Assembly (NCBI GenBank): GCA_035489715.1
Contig: DATHAP010000137.1
Coordinates: 1 to 51,993 of the forward strand
Source of the DNA: Actinomycetes bacterium
GTDB taxonomy: Bacteria; Actinomycetota; Actinomycetes; JACCUZ01
Reading direction: 5' to 3'
Length of the DNA stretch: 51,993 nt
This document shows positions 25,876-34,145 of the stretch, piece by piece. Position 1 is the first letter of the stretch; every line of letters starts with the position of its first letter. The position numbers and the translations under genes are program-made. The notes beneath the pieces are model-generated. The model was not told the DNA's origin and did no database searches. It saw only the letters and a program-made list of their open reading frames with translations.

Positions 25876-25913
25876 AGACGACCGCCCCGTGCCCCTCTGC
25901 GGGGCGGTCGTCT
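25876..25913 (+). terminator. Strong hairpin terminator
   Basis: A perfect 14-bp stem (AGACGACCGCCCCG with its complement) and a 10-base loop, 17 bp after the adhP stop. Confidence 0.8.
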
Positions 25914-25977
25914 GGCGTAGCGTTGCCGGACGTCCGAAGCAGTCCGGGCCGCCACTCCCGACCGGAAGGACCTCACG

Positions 25978-28404
25978 GTGACCAGCACCATGCCCCGCAC
26001 CGACGCGCCGACGAGCGAGCTGGTGGACCGGCTCGCACATCCCGGTGATGAGGAGGTCGCCGCGATGGACGCCTGGTGGCGCGCGAACAACTACCTGACG
26101 GTCGGGCAGATCTACCTGATGGCCAACCCGCTGCTGCGCGAGCCGCTGTCGGCCGACCACGTCAAGCCTCGCCTGCTCGGTCACTGGGGCACCAGCCCCG
26201 GGCTGTCCTTCGTCTACACCCACGCGTCCCGGCTGATCCAGCAGACCGGCCAGGAGATGATCTACCTGGCCGGGCCGGGCCACGGCGGGCCGGCCCTGGT
26301 GGCCGCCGGCTACCTCGAGGGCACCTACAGCGAGATCTACCCGGCCGTCAGCCAGGACGAGGACGGCATCCGCCGGCTGTTCCGGCAGTTCTCCGCCCCC
26401 GGCGGCATCCCGAGCCACGTCTCGGTCACCACGCCGGGGTCGATCCACGAGGGGGGCGAGCTCGGCTACGTGCTCGTGCACGCCTTCGGCGCGGTCATGG
26501 ACAACCCCGACCTGGTCGCCCTGGCCGTCGTCGGCGACGGCGAGGCCGAGACCGGTCCGCTCGAGGGGTCGTGGAAGGGCGTGTCCTTCCTCAACCCGGA
26601 GCGCGACGGCGCCGTGCTGCCCGTGCTCCACCTCAACGGGGCCAAGATCGCCGGGCCGTCGGTCCTCGGCCGCAAGGACCCGGCCGAGGTCCGGTCCATC
26701 CTCGAGGGCCACGGCTACGACGTGATCGAGGTCGAGGGGGACGACCTGCCGGGCATGCACCACCGGTTCGCCGAGGCGCTCGCCGGCGCGTGGGGCACCA
26801 TCAAGGCGATCCAAGCCAGCGCCCGGGGCGGCGACTGGGACGGGGCCCGGCCGCGGTGGCCGCTGATCGTGCTGCGCACCCCCAAGGGCTGGACCGGGCC
26901 GGACGTCGTCGACGGCGTGCAGGTGCAGGGCACCTGGCGGGCGCACCAGGTGCCGCTGGCCGGCGTGAAGGACGACGCCGACCACCTGCGGCTGCTGGAG
27001 GAGTGGCTGCGGTCGTACGGCCCCGAGGAGCTCTTCGACGCCGACGGGTCGCCGACCGAGCTGGTGCGCCGGGCCAACCCGGGCGGCGACCTGCGGATGA
27101 GTGCGACGCCGCACGCCAACGGCGGCCTGCTCACGCGGGACCTCGACCTGCCGGACTTCCGCGACTACGCGACCGACGTGCCGTCGCCGGCCTCGGTGCG
27201 GGCGGAGTCGACCCGCAAGCTCGGGGAGATGATGCGCGATGTCTACCGCGCCAACCCCACCCTCTTCCGGCTGTTCTGTCCCGACGAGACCAACAGCAAC
27301 CGGCTCGGTGCGGTGTTCGAGGCGACCGACCGCGGGTTCGCCGAGCGGGTCACCGACGCGGACGTCTCGCTGTCGCGCGACGGCCGCGTCATGGAGGTGC
27401 TCTCGGAGCACAACTGCCACGGCTGGCTCGAGGGCTACACGCTGACCGGCCGGCACGGGTGGTTCGCCACCTACGAGGCCTTCGCGATGGTGAGCGCGTC
27501 GCAGACGATCCAGCACAGCAAGTGGCTGCAGGAGGCGGACAACCTGCCGTGGCGGGCCGACGTCCCGAGCCTCAACGTGCTGCTCACGTCGACCGCGTGG
27601 CGCAACGACCACAACGGGTTCAGCCACCAGGGGCCGGGCCTGATCCAGAACGTCATCACCACCCGGGGCAACATCGGCCGGGTCTACCTGCCGCCGGACG
27701 CGAACTGCCTGATGTCCGTGGCCGACCACTGCTTCCGCTCACGCAGCTATGTCAACCTGGTCGTCATCGACAAGCAGCCGCAGCTGCAGTGGCTGACCAT
27801 GGACCAGGCGATCGAGCACTGCGCGCGCGGCGCGGGGGTGTGGTCGTGGGCCGGCACCGACGACGGGTCCGCGGACCCCGACATCGTGCTCGCCTGCGCC
27901 GGCGACGTCGTGACGATGGAGACGGTCGCGGCAGCGGCGATCCTGCGCGAGCGGCTGCCGCACTTCCGGACCCGCGTGGTCAACGTCGTCGACCTGATGG
28001 CGCTGCCGCGGCGCAAGGACCACCCGCACGGCATGGACGAGACCCTCTTCAACGAGCTCTTCACCGACCACGTCGACGTCGTCTTCGCGTTCCACGGCTA
28101 CCCGGGCGCGATCCACCAGTTGGTGCACGGGCGGCCCGACGCCGACCGGTTCCGGGTCCGCGGCTTCATCGAGGAGGGCACGACCACCACGCCGTTCGAC
28201 ATGGTCGTCCGCAACCGGGCCTCGCGCTACCACCTGGTGATGGACGCGCTCAACAACGCCCGGCGCACTCCTCCCGGGGCGAGCGCGCTCAAGGAGTGGT
28301 GCGAGCAGCAGCTGGCCCGCCACGAGTCCTACGTGGTGGAGCACCTCGAGGACATGCCGGAGGTGCGGGACTGGGTGCTGGGGGACTGGGCGACGCCGGC
28401 CTGA
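25978..28404 (+). CDS. xfp: Xylulose-5-P / fructose-6-P phosphoketolase
   Basis: An 808-residue thiamine-diphosphate enzyme of full family length. The N-terminus has WWRANNYLTVGQIYLM and GHWGTSPGLSFVY, the ThDP region has VVGDGEAETGPLEGSWK, and the C-terminus carries YPGAIHQLVHGR and the conserved RGFIEEGTTTTPFDM. It splits a ketose phosphate with inorganic phosphate to acetyl-phosphate plus an aldose phosphate. GTG 25978 follows GGAAGGA. No acetate kinase or phosphotransacetylase gene is visible nearby. Confidence 0.96.
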   Translation: MTSTMPRTDAPTSELVDRLAHPGDEEVAAMDAWWRANNYLTVGQIYLMANPLLREPLSADHVKPRLLGHWGTSPGLSFVYTHASRLIQQTGQEMIYLAGPGHGGPALVAAGYLEGTYSEIYPAVSQDEDGIRRLFRQFSAPGGIPSHVSVTTPGSIHEGGELGYVLVHAFGAVMDNPDLVALAVVGDGEAETGPLEGSWKGVSFLNPERDGAVLPVLHLNGAKIAGPSVLGRKDPAEVRSILEGHGYDVIEVEGDDLPGMHHRFAEALAGAWGTIKAIQASARGGDWDGARPRWPLIVLRTPKGWTGPDVVDGVQVQGTWRAHQVPLAGVKDDADHLRLLEEWLRSYGPEELFDADGSPTELVRRANPGGDLRMSATPHANGGLLTRDLDLPDFRDYATDVPSPASVRAESTRKLGEMMRDVYRANPTLFRLFCPDETNSNRLGAVFEATDRGFAERVTDADVSLSRDGRVMEVLSEHNCHGWLEGYTLTGRHGWFATYEAFAMVSASQTIQHSKWLQEADNLPWRADVPSLNVLLTSTAWRNDHNGFSHQGPGLIQNVITTRGNIGRVYLPPDANCLMSVADHCFRSRSYVNLVVIDKQPQLQWLTMDQAIEHCARGAGVWSWAGTDDGSADPDIVLACAGDVVTMETVAAAAILRERLPHFRTRVVNVVDLMALPRRKDHPHGMDETLFNELFTDHVDVVFAFHGYPGAIHQLVHGRPDADRFRVRGFIEEGTTTTPFDMVVRNRASRYHLVMDALNNARRTPPGASALKEWCEQQLARHESYVVEHLEDMPEVRDWVLGDWATPA

Positions 28405-28411
28405 CCGGCGT
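28393..28411. terminator. Hairpin overlapping the phosphoketolase stop
   Basis: ACGCCGG-CCTGA-CCGGCGT: a seven-bp stem whose loop contains the stop codon, between convergent genes that end 11 bp apart. Confidence 0.5.
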
Positions 28412-28415
28412 TCCG

Positions 28416-28607
28416 TCAGTCCTCCGGGCCGCCGGCCCCACGCTGGAGCTCCAGCAGCTCCTCGTGGGCCTGACGGCCGGCGGCCTCGCCGATGTGCAGG
28501 CCGTTGGTCTGCTGCTGGCGGAACTCGAGCCCGGTGGCCAGGACCCCGAGCAGCGCCAGCTCGTCGTCGTCGCCGAGCTCGTGGTCGTCGCCGGAGGCGT
28601 CGCTCAT
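28416..28607 (-). CDS. Hypothetical small acidic protein
   Basis: A 63-residue protein with an acidic N-terminus (SDASGDDHELGDDDELALLG) followed by a likely helix-turn-helix-shaped alpha-hairpin (FRQQQTNGLHIGEAAGRQAHEELLEL). The ATG overlaps the stop of the tiny upstream gene (ATGA). Unrecognised. Confidence 0.6.
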   Translation of the reverse strand: MSDASGDDHELGDDDELALLGVLATGLEFRQQQTNGLHIGEAAGRQAHEELLELQRGAGGPED

Positions 28608-28717
28608 CGGGCGGCCCTCGCGGAGGCCGTGGGGCGCGCCCGCCGGCGCTGCCAGGCCACCCACAGGCGGCGCCCGATGAAGAGCCCGATCGTCCGCCAC
28701 AGCCACCGATAGATCAT
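28604..28717 (-). CDS. Very small basic membrane-type protein
   Basis: A 37-residue protein: MIYRWLWRTIGLFIGRRLWV is hydrophobic and aromatic, followed by an Arg-rich tail. It ends in an ATGA overlap with the 63-residue gene, which supports a translated pair. No convincing ribosome site precedes the ATG, so confidence is limited. Confidence 0.45.
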   Translation of the reverse strand: MIYRWLWRTIGLFIGRRLWVAWQRRRARPTASARAAR

Positions 28718-28884
28718 GGTGTCGCTGTGCCCGGCCTGGGCCGCCGCAAACGGCGAGGGTTGAGAGCCGGTCCTGCGGGCATGCGCCGGGCAGACGCGCT
28801 CGAGCAACTGGGCGGCCCGGTCGCGCTCACGCCGGCCGGGAGCGGAACGGGGCGGACGCCCCACCGGGTGAGCGGAGTGGCCTC

Positions 28885-29919
28885 GTGCAGACACCCGAAC
28901 CGTGCGGCCCCCTGAGCCGGCTGGTGGTCAGCCACCTCCGCGCGGGTCACGGCGCGACCGTGACGAGCCGGGGGGTCGCCCAGCTGCGCCGGCTCGTCGA
29001 CCAGGCGGGCGACCCGTTGCACGACCGCGACCTCCAGCTCGCGCTGGCCTGCTGCTACGAGCTGCACTACGGCGGCTTCGACGACGTGGCCGACGACCTC
29101 GAGTGGGACCCGACGACGCTGGCGCTGGCCGGACTGCTCGAGCGGGCCCTGGAGGCGGGCCTGCGCGCAGCGGTCGGCCACGAAGGGATCGCAGGGGTCG
29201 AGCCGGCCGAGGTGCCGGCCCGGCTGCGCAGCCTGGTCGACCAGGACGCCGAAGCCGATGCAGGACCCTCCCTGTCGGCGTTCCTGCTCCGCGACGCCGA
29301 GGACCGGCACTTCCGGGAGTTCCTGGCGCAGCGCTCCGTCTACCACCTCAAGGAGGCCGATCCGCACACCTGGGTGATCCCCCGCCTGCGAGGCCGGGCC
29401 AAGGCGGCCCTCGTCGAGATCCAGGCGGACGAGTACGGCGGGGGCCGGCCGGCCGCAATGCATGCGAGCCTCTTCGCCGCCACGATGCGAGCACTGGGTC
29501 TCGACGACAGCTACGGCGCCTACTGGGCCGACGCGACCGCCGAGACGTTCGCCTCGGTCAACGTGATGACGCTCTTCGGGCTGCACCGCCGGCTGCGCGG
29601 TGCAGCCCTCGGGCACCTGGCCGCGCTCGAGATGACGTCGACGCTGCCGAACCGGCGCTACGGCAACGGCTTGCGCCGCCTGGGGCACGACGTCACCGCG
29701 ACGGCGTACTTCGACGAGCACGTCGAGGCGGACGCCGTGCACGAGCAGGTGGCATCGGTCGACCTGTGCGGCTCCTTCGCGCGGGCTGAGCCGGCGCTCG
29801 CCGGGGACGTGCTGTGGGGCGCCGACTGCTGCCTGATGGTCGATCGCCTCGCCGGGGCCGCCCTCCTCTCGGCCTGGAGCCGCGGGACGACCGCCGACCC
29901 GGTCGGGGAGGTGGCGTGA
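28885..29919 (+). CDS. Iron-containing redox enzyme family (haem-oxygenase-like) protein
   Basis: A 344-residue helical protein of the Haem_oxygenas_2 group. ELHYGGFDDVADDLEWDP near residue 52, QADEYGGGRPAAMHASLFAA near 188 and YFDEHVEADAVHEQVA near 273 supply the repeated E/H residues that bind a di-iron or haem site in this fold. GTG 28885 was taken as start. The gene is coupled to a glycosyltransferase (GTGA overlap) and close to a CDGSH iron-sulfur gene. Activity is unknown; di-iron oxidase or haem-oxygenase-like chemistry are both possible. Confidence 0.85.
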   Translation: MQTPEPCGPLSRLVVSHLRAGHGATVTSRGVAQLRRLVDQAGDPLHDRDLQLALACCYELHYGGFDDVADDLEWDPTTLALAGLLERALEAGLRAAVGHEGIAGVEPAEVPARLRSLVDQDAEADAGPSLSAFLLRDAEDRHFREFLAQRSVYHLKEADPHTWVIPRLRGRAKAALVEIQADEYGGGRPAAMHASLFAATMRALGLDDSYGAYWADATAETFASVNVMTLFGLHRRLRGAALGHLAALEMTSTLPNRRYGNGLRRLGHDVTATAYFDEHVEADAVHEQVASVDLCGSFARAEPALAGDVLWGADCCLMVDRLAGAALLSAWSRGTTADPVGEVA

Positions 29920-31181
29920 CCGCCCTGCCGGCCGACGTGGACTACGTGCTGCCGCTGAGGTGGCTGACGGCGCGTCCCGACGACGAGACCGAGCTCGCGG
30001 CCTACCTGGGGTGGCTGTCGCACCACGCCCGGGTCGTGGTCGTCGACGGCTCCCCGCGCGAGGTCTTCGAGCGGCACCACAGGCGGTTGAGCTCGGTCGT
30101 CACCCATGTCCGGCCCGACCCGTGGCCGGCCCGCAACGGCAAGGTCGCGGGCGTCCACACCGGGCTGCGCCTGGCACGATCGGAGCGCGTGGTGCTCGCC
30201 GACGACGACGTCCGCTACGACAAGGACTCCTTGCGCCAGGTGGTCTCCCTGCTGGACGAGGCGGACCTGGTCGGGCCGCAGAACGTCTTCCGGCCCCTTC
30301 CGTGGCACGCGGCCTGGGACTCCGCCCGCTCGCTGCTCAACCGGGCCGTCGTCGCCGACTACCCGGGGACGTTCGGGATCCGGCGCTCGACCTTCCGGGA
30401 GATGGGAGGCTACGACGGGGACGTGCTGTTCGAGAACCTCGAGCTGATGCGCACCGTCCGCGCCCACGGTGGCCGCGTCGTCCGTCCGCTCGGCGTCTAC
30501 GTCGTACGTCGTCCGCCGACGGCCGACCACTTCTGGGGCCAGCGGGTCCGCCAGGCCTATGACGACATCGCGCAGCCCTGGCGGCTGGCCATGTTCCTCC
30601 CGATGCTGCCGACCGCCCTGCTCGGCGGCCGGGCCGGACGCCGGCTGGTGGCGGCGGCCCTGGGCGCGTCCGTCGGCGTGGCCGAGGCCGGGCGTCGCCG
30701 GGCGGGCGGAGCGGCGCACTTCCCGGCACGGGTCCCGCTGCTGGCACCGGCCTGGGTGCTCGAGCGGTCAGTGTGCTCCTGGCTCGCCGTCGGGCAGGCG
30801 GCGCTCCTGGGCGGTGTCCGCTACGGCGACCGCAGGCTCGGAGTCGCCGCCCACAGCGTCCGCCGGCTGCGCCAGGCGGCCCTGGAGCGGGCGCTGGTCG
30901 TGGCCGGAGGCGCGGAACCGGCCGCGGTGCGAGCCGTCGCAGAAGGGCTTGAGCGACGACCGGCCGCAGCGGCACAGCGCCACGGTGCGTCGACCGGCGG
31001 GGATCTCGCGCCCGTCGACGTCGGTGATCCGGAAGGAGCCACGCAGAACGAGCGGGCCGTCGGCGTACGGCGTCAGCTCCGCCGGGTCGTCGCGACCGGG
31101 TGGGTCGCCACGGTGCTGACCGGCGGGCTCGCTGGTGGGCTGGCTGGTCACGTCGGGGCCGCTGCCCGGCGGGGTCGCTGA
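29916..31181 (+). CDS. Family 2-type glycosyltransferase
   Basis: A GT-A glycosyltransferase of 421 residues. The donor/metal DxD-type site is in RVVLADDDVRYD, with NGKVAGVHTGLRLARSE before it and TFGIRRSTFREMGGYDGDVLFENLEL (acceptor/catalytic region) after it; a hydrophobic C-terminal part (FLPMLPTALLGG, LVAAALGASVGV) may contact the membrane. GTG start overlaps the previous stop. The last ~100 codons lie entirely antisense to the CDGSH gene and look like a shadow frame (Arg/Ala-rich, no conservation expected), so the natural end may be near 30880 in relatives. Confidence 0.82.
   Translation: MTALPADVDYVLPLRWLTARPDDETELAAYLGWLSHHARVVVVDGSPREVFERHHRRLSSVVTHVRPDPWPARNGKVAGVHTGLRLARSERVVLADDDVRYDKDSLRQVVSLLDEADLVGPQNVFRPLPWHAAWDSARSLLNRAVVADYPGTFGIRRSTFREMGGYDGDVLFENLELMRTVRAHGGRVVRPLGVYVVRRPPTADHFWGQRVRQAYDDIAQPWRLAMFLPMLPTALLGGRAGRRLVAAALGASVGVAEAGRRRAGGAAHFPARVPLLAPAWVLERSVCSWLAVGQAALLGGVRYGDRRLGVAAHSVRRLRQAALERALVVAGGAEPAAVRAVAEGLERRPAAAAQRHGASTGGDLAPVDVGDPEGATQNERAVGVRRQLRRVVATGWVATVLTGGLAGGLAGHVGAAARRGR
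30768..31151 (-). CDS. CDGSH iron-sulfur domain protein
   Basis: The zinc-finger CDGSH motif CRCGRSSLKPFCDGSH (about 80 residues in) gives the three Cys and one His that bind a 2Fe-2S cluster; the preceding GPLVLRGSFRITDVDGREI is typical of actinobacterial members. GTG 31151 was taken as start; a TTG at 31184 is possible. After the domain, about 45 residues are antisense to the glycosyltransferase core and look unrelated to the family, so the true stop may have been lost. It lies 41 bp downstream of the GAF-ANTAR gene. The domain call is firm, the ends are not. Confidence 0.8.
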   Translation of the reverse strand: MTSQPTSEPAGQHRGDPPGRDDPAELTPYADGPLVLRGSFRITDVDGREIPAGRRTVALCRCGRSSLKPFCDGSHRGRFRASGHDQRPLQGRLAQPADAVGGDSEPAVAVADTAQERRLPDGEPGAH

Positions 31182-31192
31182 CAAACGCCTGG

Positions 31193-31906
31193 TCAGCCGC
31201 GTGCCGGCCTCGATCGCTGGTCCGGTCCGCCGGACTGGGTCTGGACGATGGCCGCCGCGATGTCACGCAGCTTGCGGTTGCTGCGCTGCGACGCGTGGCT
31301 GAGCATGGTGAACGCCTCGTCCGGCGTGCAACGGTTCTGGGCCATCAGGATGCCCTTGGCCATGTCGATGACGGACCGCGAGGCCATCGCCTCCTGCATC
31401 TGGTGGGCCAGGTCGGCCGTGGTGGCGTACGACTCCGCGTTGGCGACGGCGACCGCGACGAACGACGCCACCTCGGTCCCGATCTGCTCCGACGTCTCGT
31501 CGAACGCATCCCGGTGCTTCGCGTAGACGTTGAGGGCACCGATCGTGGCGCCCTGGAACGGGAGCGGCACGGACAGCGAGCTGATGACCCCCTTCGAGAC
31601 CACGGCCGCGGCGTAGTCCGGCCAGCGCTCCTCCGTGGTCATGTCGCGGACGTGCATCAGCAGCCCGGTGCGGCCGGCGTCCAGGCAGGGGCCGTAACCG
31701 CGGGCGTACTGGAGCTCGTCGGCGTCGAGGGCCAGCTGCCCGTCGTGGGCGGCGGTGAAGCCGCGGTCGTCACGGACCAGCGTGATCGAGGTCGCTTCCG
31801 CGCCCGGGATGGCCTTGGTGGCGATCCCGGTGATCTCGGCCAGGATGTCGGGCAGGTCACGGTCGCGAAGGATGACGCCGGCGAGAGCCCTGAGGGCATC
31901 GTCCAT
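31193..31906 (-). CDS. GAF-ANTAR RNA-binding antiterminator regulator
   Basis: A 237-residue protein: a GAF sensor domain (about residues 15-160, with YGPCLDAGRTG) and an ANTAR domain (about 163-225: ASRSVIDMAKGILMAQNRCT, then DEAFTMLSHASQRSNRKLRDIA). ANTAR domains bind paired RNA hairpins and prevent termination. GAF-ANTAR proteins in Actinobacteria respond to small ligands or redox state. RNA targets were not identified in the window. Confidence 0.93.
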   Translation of the reverse strand: MDDALRALAGVILRDRDLPDILAEITGIATKAIPGAEATSITLVRDDRGFTAAHDGQLALDADELQYARGYGPCLDAGRTGLLMHVRDMTTEERWPDYAAAVVSKGVISSLSVPLPFQGATIGALNVYAKHRDAFDETSEQIGTEVASFVAVAVANAESYATTADLAHQMQEAMASRSVIDMAKGILMAQNRCTPDEAFTMLSHASQRSNRKLRDIAAAIVQTQSGGPDQRSRPARG

Positions 31907-31933
31907 GAGCAGCCTCCCTGTGCCTGTCCGACG

Positions 31934-32368
31934 TCAGAGTGACTCGTTCACCTCTCGGGTCACCTCGTCGGGATCGATGCCGCGCTCCTCGAGCAGCCTG
32001 TCGACCTTGGCCTCGAGCCGCTCGTCGCTCTCCTTGGACTGCGAGGAGCCCCACAGGAAGAGCAGGGCGAGACCCACCGCCTGCCAGACGAGCTGCAGGA
32101 ACTCGGACTGCCAGTTCTCGAACGTCGACGACAGGAACTGCGGCCAGAAGTCGGCCCACGCGAAGGGCTCGCCGTGCTGCTGTGCCTCGTTGCGCTCGGT
32201 CATCAGCTGGAAGACGAACTGCCCGGACCACGACAGCAGGAAGAGCGCCGCGGTGACGATCCCGAAGCCGTAGGCCTTCGAGAAGCGCGGCTTGCCCAGG
32301 TCGTTGTTGTGCAGGTCTCCCCCATGAGCACGGCCGGCCCGGGACGACGTCTGGCTCTTGGTGGCCAT
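31934..32368 (-). CDS. DUF6766-family membrane protein
   Basis: A 144-residue protein with two helices: AYGFGIVTAALFLLSWSGQF and SEFLQLVWQAVGLALLFLWG, separated by a W/F-rich loop (FAWADFWPQFLSSTFENWQS), and an acidic coiled tail. This is the DUF6766 pattern. ATG 32368 follows AGGAGGAGG. Function unknown. Confidence 0.87.
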   Translation of the reverse strand: MATKSQTSSRAGRAHGGDLHNNDLGKPRFSKAYGFGIVTAALFLLSWSGQFVFQLMTERNEAQQHGEPFAWADFWPQFLSSTFENWQSEFLQLVWQAVGLALLFLWGSSQSKESDERLEAKVDRLLEERGIDPDEVTREVNESL

Positions 32369-32489
32369 CAGGTGCCTCCTCCTGTGGGAGCTGGACGCGG
32401 CTCCCCACACGTCCCGGGGGACCCGCGCTCGTGGTGCAGGTACCCGAATGCCGGGTCGACATGCGGAAAACAGCGGTCAGGAACCGGGC

Positions 32490-33377
32490 TCACTGCTCGA
32501 TCTCGGCCAGGATCGTCGGCACCTGGCCGGGCAGGTCCCGCGCGAGGAAGCCGATCCGACCGACCGTCGAGGCCAGCCGCTCGCCGGCGCGTCCGTGCAG
32601 GTGAGCGGCCCATACGGCCGCCTGCGGGCCGTCCGACCCGCGCGCCAGCAGCCCGGCGACCACGCCGGCGCGGACGTCGCCCGAGCCGGACACGCCGAGC
32701 CCGGCGGCGCCGCTGTCGTCCCGCCACAGGCGCCCGTCGGGTGCCGCGGTCCAGCCCACCGGGCCACCCATCGACACGACGCAGCCGGTCTCCGTCGCCA
32801 TGGCGGTGGCGGCCCTCGCCGGGTCGTCCTCGACCTCGGTCTCGTCGCAGTGCATCACGTGCGCCGCCTCGGCGGTGTTCGGGCTCAGGACGACGGGAGC
32901 CGGGTGCGCCTTCAGGCAGTCCGGCTCGGCGGTCAGCGCGGCGAGCGCCAGTGCGTCGACCGCCAGCGCGCCGTGGACCGCGGGGAGGATCGCTCGCAGC
33001 AGGCCGGCGCTCTCGTCGGTGTCGGAGAGCCCCGGTCCCACCAGCACGCTGGACGCGTCCTCGGCCAGGGTGAGCGCCGCCTCGACCGAGTGCGCGGCCA
33101 AGGCCCCCGACCGGGTCTCCGGCAGGCCGATGACCAGTGCCTCCGGCAGCGCCAGGGCGACGGCGGTGGCTACGGAGGCGGCGGTGGCGACCTGGAGCTT
33201 GCCGGCGCCGCTGCGCAGGGCGGCCTCCGCGGCCAGCACCACGGCGCCGGGGGTCTCGCGCGAGCCGCCGACGACCAGGGTGCGCCCCCGTGCCTCCTTG
33301 CCGCCGTCGGGCGACGGCAGCGGCCACTCGCGCAGCAGGGCCGGCGTCACGAGCATCGGTTCAGCGGGGGAGGGCAT
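32490..33377 (-). CDS. nnrD: ADP-dependent (S)-NAD(P)H-hydrate dehydratase
   Basis: A 295-residue ribokinase-fold protein. RTLVVGGSRETPGAVVLAAEAALRSGAGK and APVVLSPNTAEAAH are family motifs, and GVSGSGDVRAGVVAGLLARG holds the catalytic Asp and anion hole. It repairs hydrated NADH and NADPH using ATP or ADP. The epimerase domain (NnrE) is not fused or adjacent. ATG 33377 overlaps the upstream phosphatase gene by 17 bp; ATG 33356 is an alternative start. Confidence 0.88.
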   Translation of the reverse strand: MPSPAEPMLVTPALLREWPLPSPDGGKEARGRTLVVGGSRETPGAVVLAAEAALRSGAGKLQVATAASVATAVALALPEALVIGLPETRSGALAAHSVEAALTLAEDASSVLVGPGLSDTDESAGLLRAILPAVHGALAVDALALAALTAEPDCLKAHPAPVVLSPNTAEAAHVMHCDETEVEDDPARAATAMATETGCVVSMGGPVGWTAAPDGRLWRDDSGAAGLGVSGSGDVRAGVVAGLLARGSDGPQAAVWAAHLHGRAGERLASTVGRIGFLARDLPGQVPTILAEIEQ

Positions 33378-34110
33378 CGGCTGCCGGCTCCTCGGTGACC
33401 GGCACGTCGAGACCGTGCAGGTGGCCGGTGTCGTCGGCCGTCTCGAGCGCGGCCGTCGCGCCGTCGAAGCGGTAGCGGACGACCCCGGTGTTGGCCAGCC
33501 GCTGGGAGGCGTCCAGCGCCAGGACGGCTTCCTCGTCGAGCTCCTCGACGACGTACCGGAACAGCATGAGCACCGCCTGGTGGCTCACGACGACGACCCG
33601 GCGACCGGCGTGCAGGAGGTTGACGGTCTCGAGCACCGCGCGCACGCGCGCGGCCACGTCGGCCCAGCTCTCGCCGCCCGGAGGCCGGTAGTAGAACTTG
33701 CCGAGCCAGGCCCGGCGCTCCGCCTCGTCCGGGAACCGTCGCTCGATGCCGGTCCTGGTGAAGCCGTCGAGCATGCCGAGGTCGCGCTCCCGGAGCCGCT
33801 CGTCGCGCCGGATCTCGAGGTCGTGCCAGCCCGCCGCTGCCACGGCGCGCTGAGCGGTCCGGTAGGCCCGCTCGTACGGCGAGCTGAGGACGACGTCCGG
33901 CCGCCGGTCACGGGCCAGGTCCTGCCATGAGCGGCCGAGCGCGTCGGCCTGCTCGCAGCCGGTCGCGGAGAGCCGGACGTCGGGGTCGCGGGCGGGCAGG
34001 TCGAGGCGCTCGGCGCCGTCCCGGTTGGCCGACGCGTCCGCGACGTTGCCCTCGCTCTCCGCGTGCCGCACCAGCCACAGCGCAGCCGGCGCCGGAGGTG
34101 TCCCACGCAT
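33361..34110 (-). CDS. Histidine phosphatase family protein
   Basis: A 249-residue protein with LVRHAESEGNVAD (the RHG-type phosphohistidine site, residues 13-25), SSPYERAYRTAQ, LRERDLGMLDG and VVVSHQAVLM with the second catalytic His. The family includes phosphoglycerate mutase-like phosphatases; the substrate is not evident. It precedes nnrD with a short overlap, so the two are probably cotranscribed. Confidence 0.9.
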   Translation of the reverse strand: MRGTPPAPAALWLVRHAESEGNVADASANRDGAERLDLPARDPDVRLSATGCEQADALGRSWQDLARDRRPDVVLSSPYERAYRTAQRAVAAAGWHDLEIRRDERLRERDLGMLDGFTRTGIERRFPDEAERRAWLGKFYYRPPGGESWADVAARVRAVLETVNLLHAGRRVVVVSHQAVLMLFRYVVEELDEEAVLALDASQRLANTGVVRYRFDGATAALETADDTGHLHGLDVPVTEEPAADALPR

Positions 34111-34145
34111 GGGACCTTCGTGACCCGGCTGCGTCGCGGCAAACG

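Noticed and set aside
28865-28871. CGGGTGA half-site just before the haem-oxygenase-like gene
   Set aside because: The other arm matches at only 2 of 7 positions and it is 14 bp from the start codon, unlike the other sites.
32441-32459. ACCCG-AATGC-CGGGT inverted repeat upstream of DUF6766
   Set aside because: The spacer is five instead of three bases and the outer TCA/TGA is missing, so it was not counted with the TCACCCG sites, though it is 73 bp upstream of the start.
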